20,005 nt of DNA from a virus: positions 1 to 20,005 of IMG/VR virus record IMGVR_UViG_3300005782_000036; one strand, written 5' to 3'. Of the stretch, positions 19,906-20,005 are shown piece by piece. Within the stretch, counting starts at the first letter, position 1, and each line of letters begins with the position of its first letter. The translations under genes were made by a program, and so were the position numbers. Under the pieces are notes generated by a model that made no database searches, was not told where the DNA came from, and worked only from the letters and a program-made list of their open reading frames with translations.

Positions 19906-20005
19906 TTCAAGCTCCTCCTTTCAAGTGGATGATTCAGGCGTAGGGGCGGTTCGCGAACCGCCCGTATTCTCTAAGGTGAATTGTTGCATCATGTCAGGCG
20001 GGGGT
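19906..20005. other. Right-edge intergenic stretch with an R1 repeat
   Basis: After the ribosome site of the 19905 gene there is an R1 palindrome (19940-19967, GTAGGGGCGGTTCGCGAACC and so on). The last 38 bases include AGGCGGGGGT, similar to the arm of the R4 variant at 3156. No gene or promoter is evident. Confidence 0.7.

Overview
This window is the late (structural) region of a tailed bacteriophage, most likely a prophage, in an uncultivated bacterium. Almost everything is read on the minus strand, so gene order runs from base 20005 down to base 1. No ribosomal, tRNA or host housekeeping gene is visible, so the host cannot be named. Numerous palindromic REP-like repeats that start with GTAG, and a heptanucleotide tandem array, are the kind of repeats seen in bacterial chromosomes rather than in compact lytic phages. 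They suggest long residence in a host genome.

Layout in transcription order: (1) 19905-18442, small genes: a one-membrane-segment protein that could be a holin, two unknown proteins, a small membrane plus coiled-coil protein and a possible nested 53-residue gene. (2) 18463-15390, DNA packaging: a terS-like HTH protein and a lambda gpA-type large terminase. Between them sits a plus-strand, two-gene cassette with its own consensus promoter and terminator (17143-17917), flanked by 30-base direct repeats that carry the start of terL. (3) 15375-9279, head: a CCGHG protein, a Mu gp29-type portal, Mu F-type minor head protein, Mu I-type protease with an internal scaffold start, a decoration-like protein, the major capsid protein and a HeH/LEM protein. 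(4) 9160-6709, connector region: an exported protein of unknown role, a DUF1320/Mu gp36-type connector, Mu gpG-type morphogenesis protein and a gp37-type tail terminator. (5) 6656-1, a tail that looks siphovirus-like: tail tube, a tail chaperone pair joined by a clear -1 frameshift site (A AAA AAC followed by TGA), a short tape measure, and two tail-tip candidates, the last running off the left edge. No contractile sheath gene is seen.

The phage therefore looks chimeric: a Mu-type head, a lambda-gpA-type terminase and a non-contractile tail. The genes are tightly packed, with overlaps of 4-14 bases. Where gaps exist they are filled with repeats: families here called R1 (core GGGGCGGTTCGCGAACCGCC), R2 (GGGACACGGCG...CCGTGTCC), R3 (GGGGCG(C/T)CCGGCTGGACGCC) and R4 (CCCCCTTAT...AAGGGGGACA). 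Many share outer arms, and one end lies right at the stop codon of the upstream gene. Three repeats even encode protein or a stop codon. The strongest candidates for something undescribed are the cassette with direct repeats between terS and terL, the stop-codon-linked modular repeats, and the 27-copy heptamer array that carries a Shine-Dalgarno core every 7 bases.
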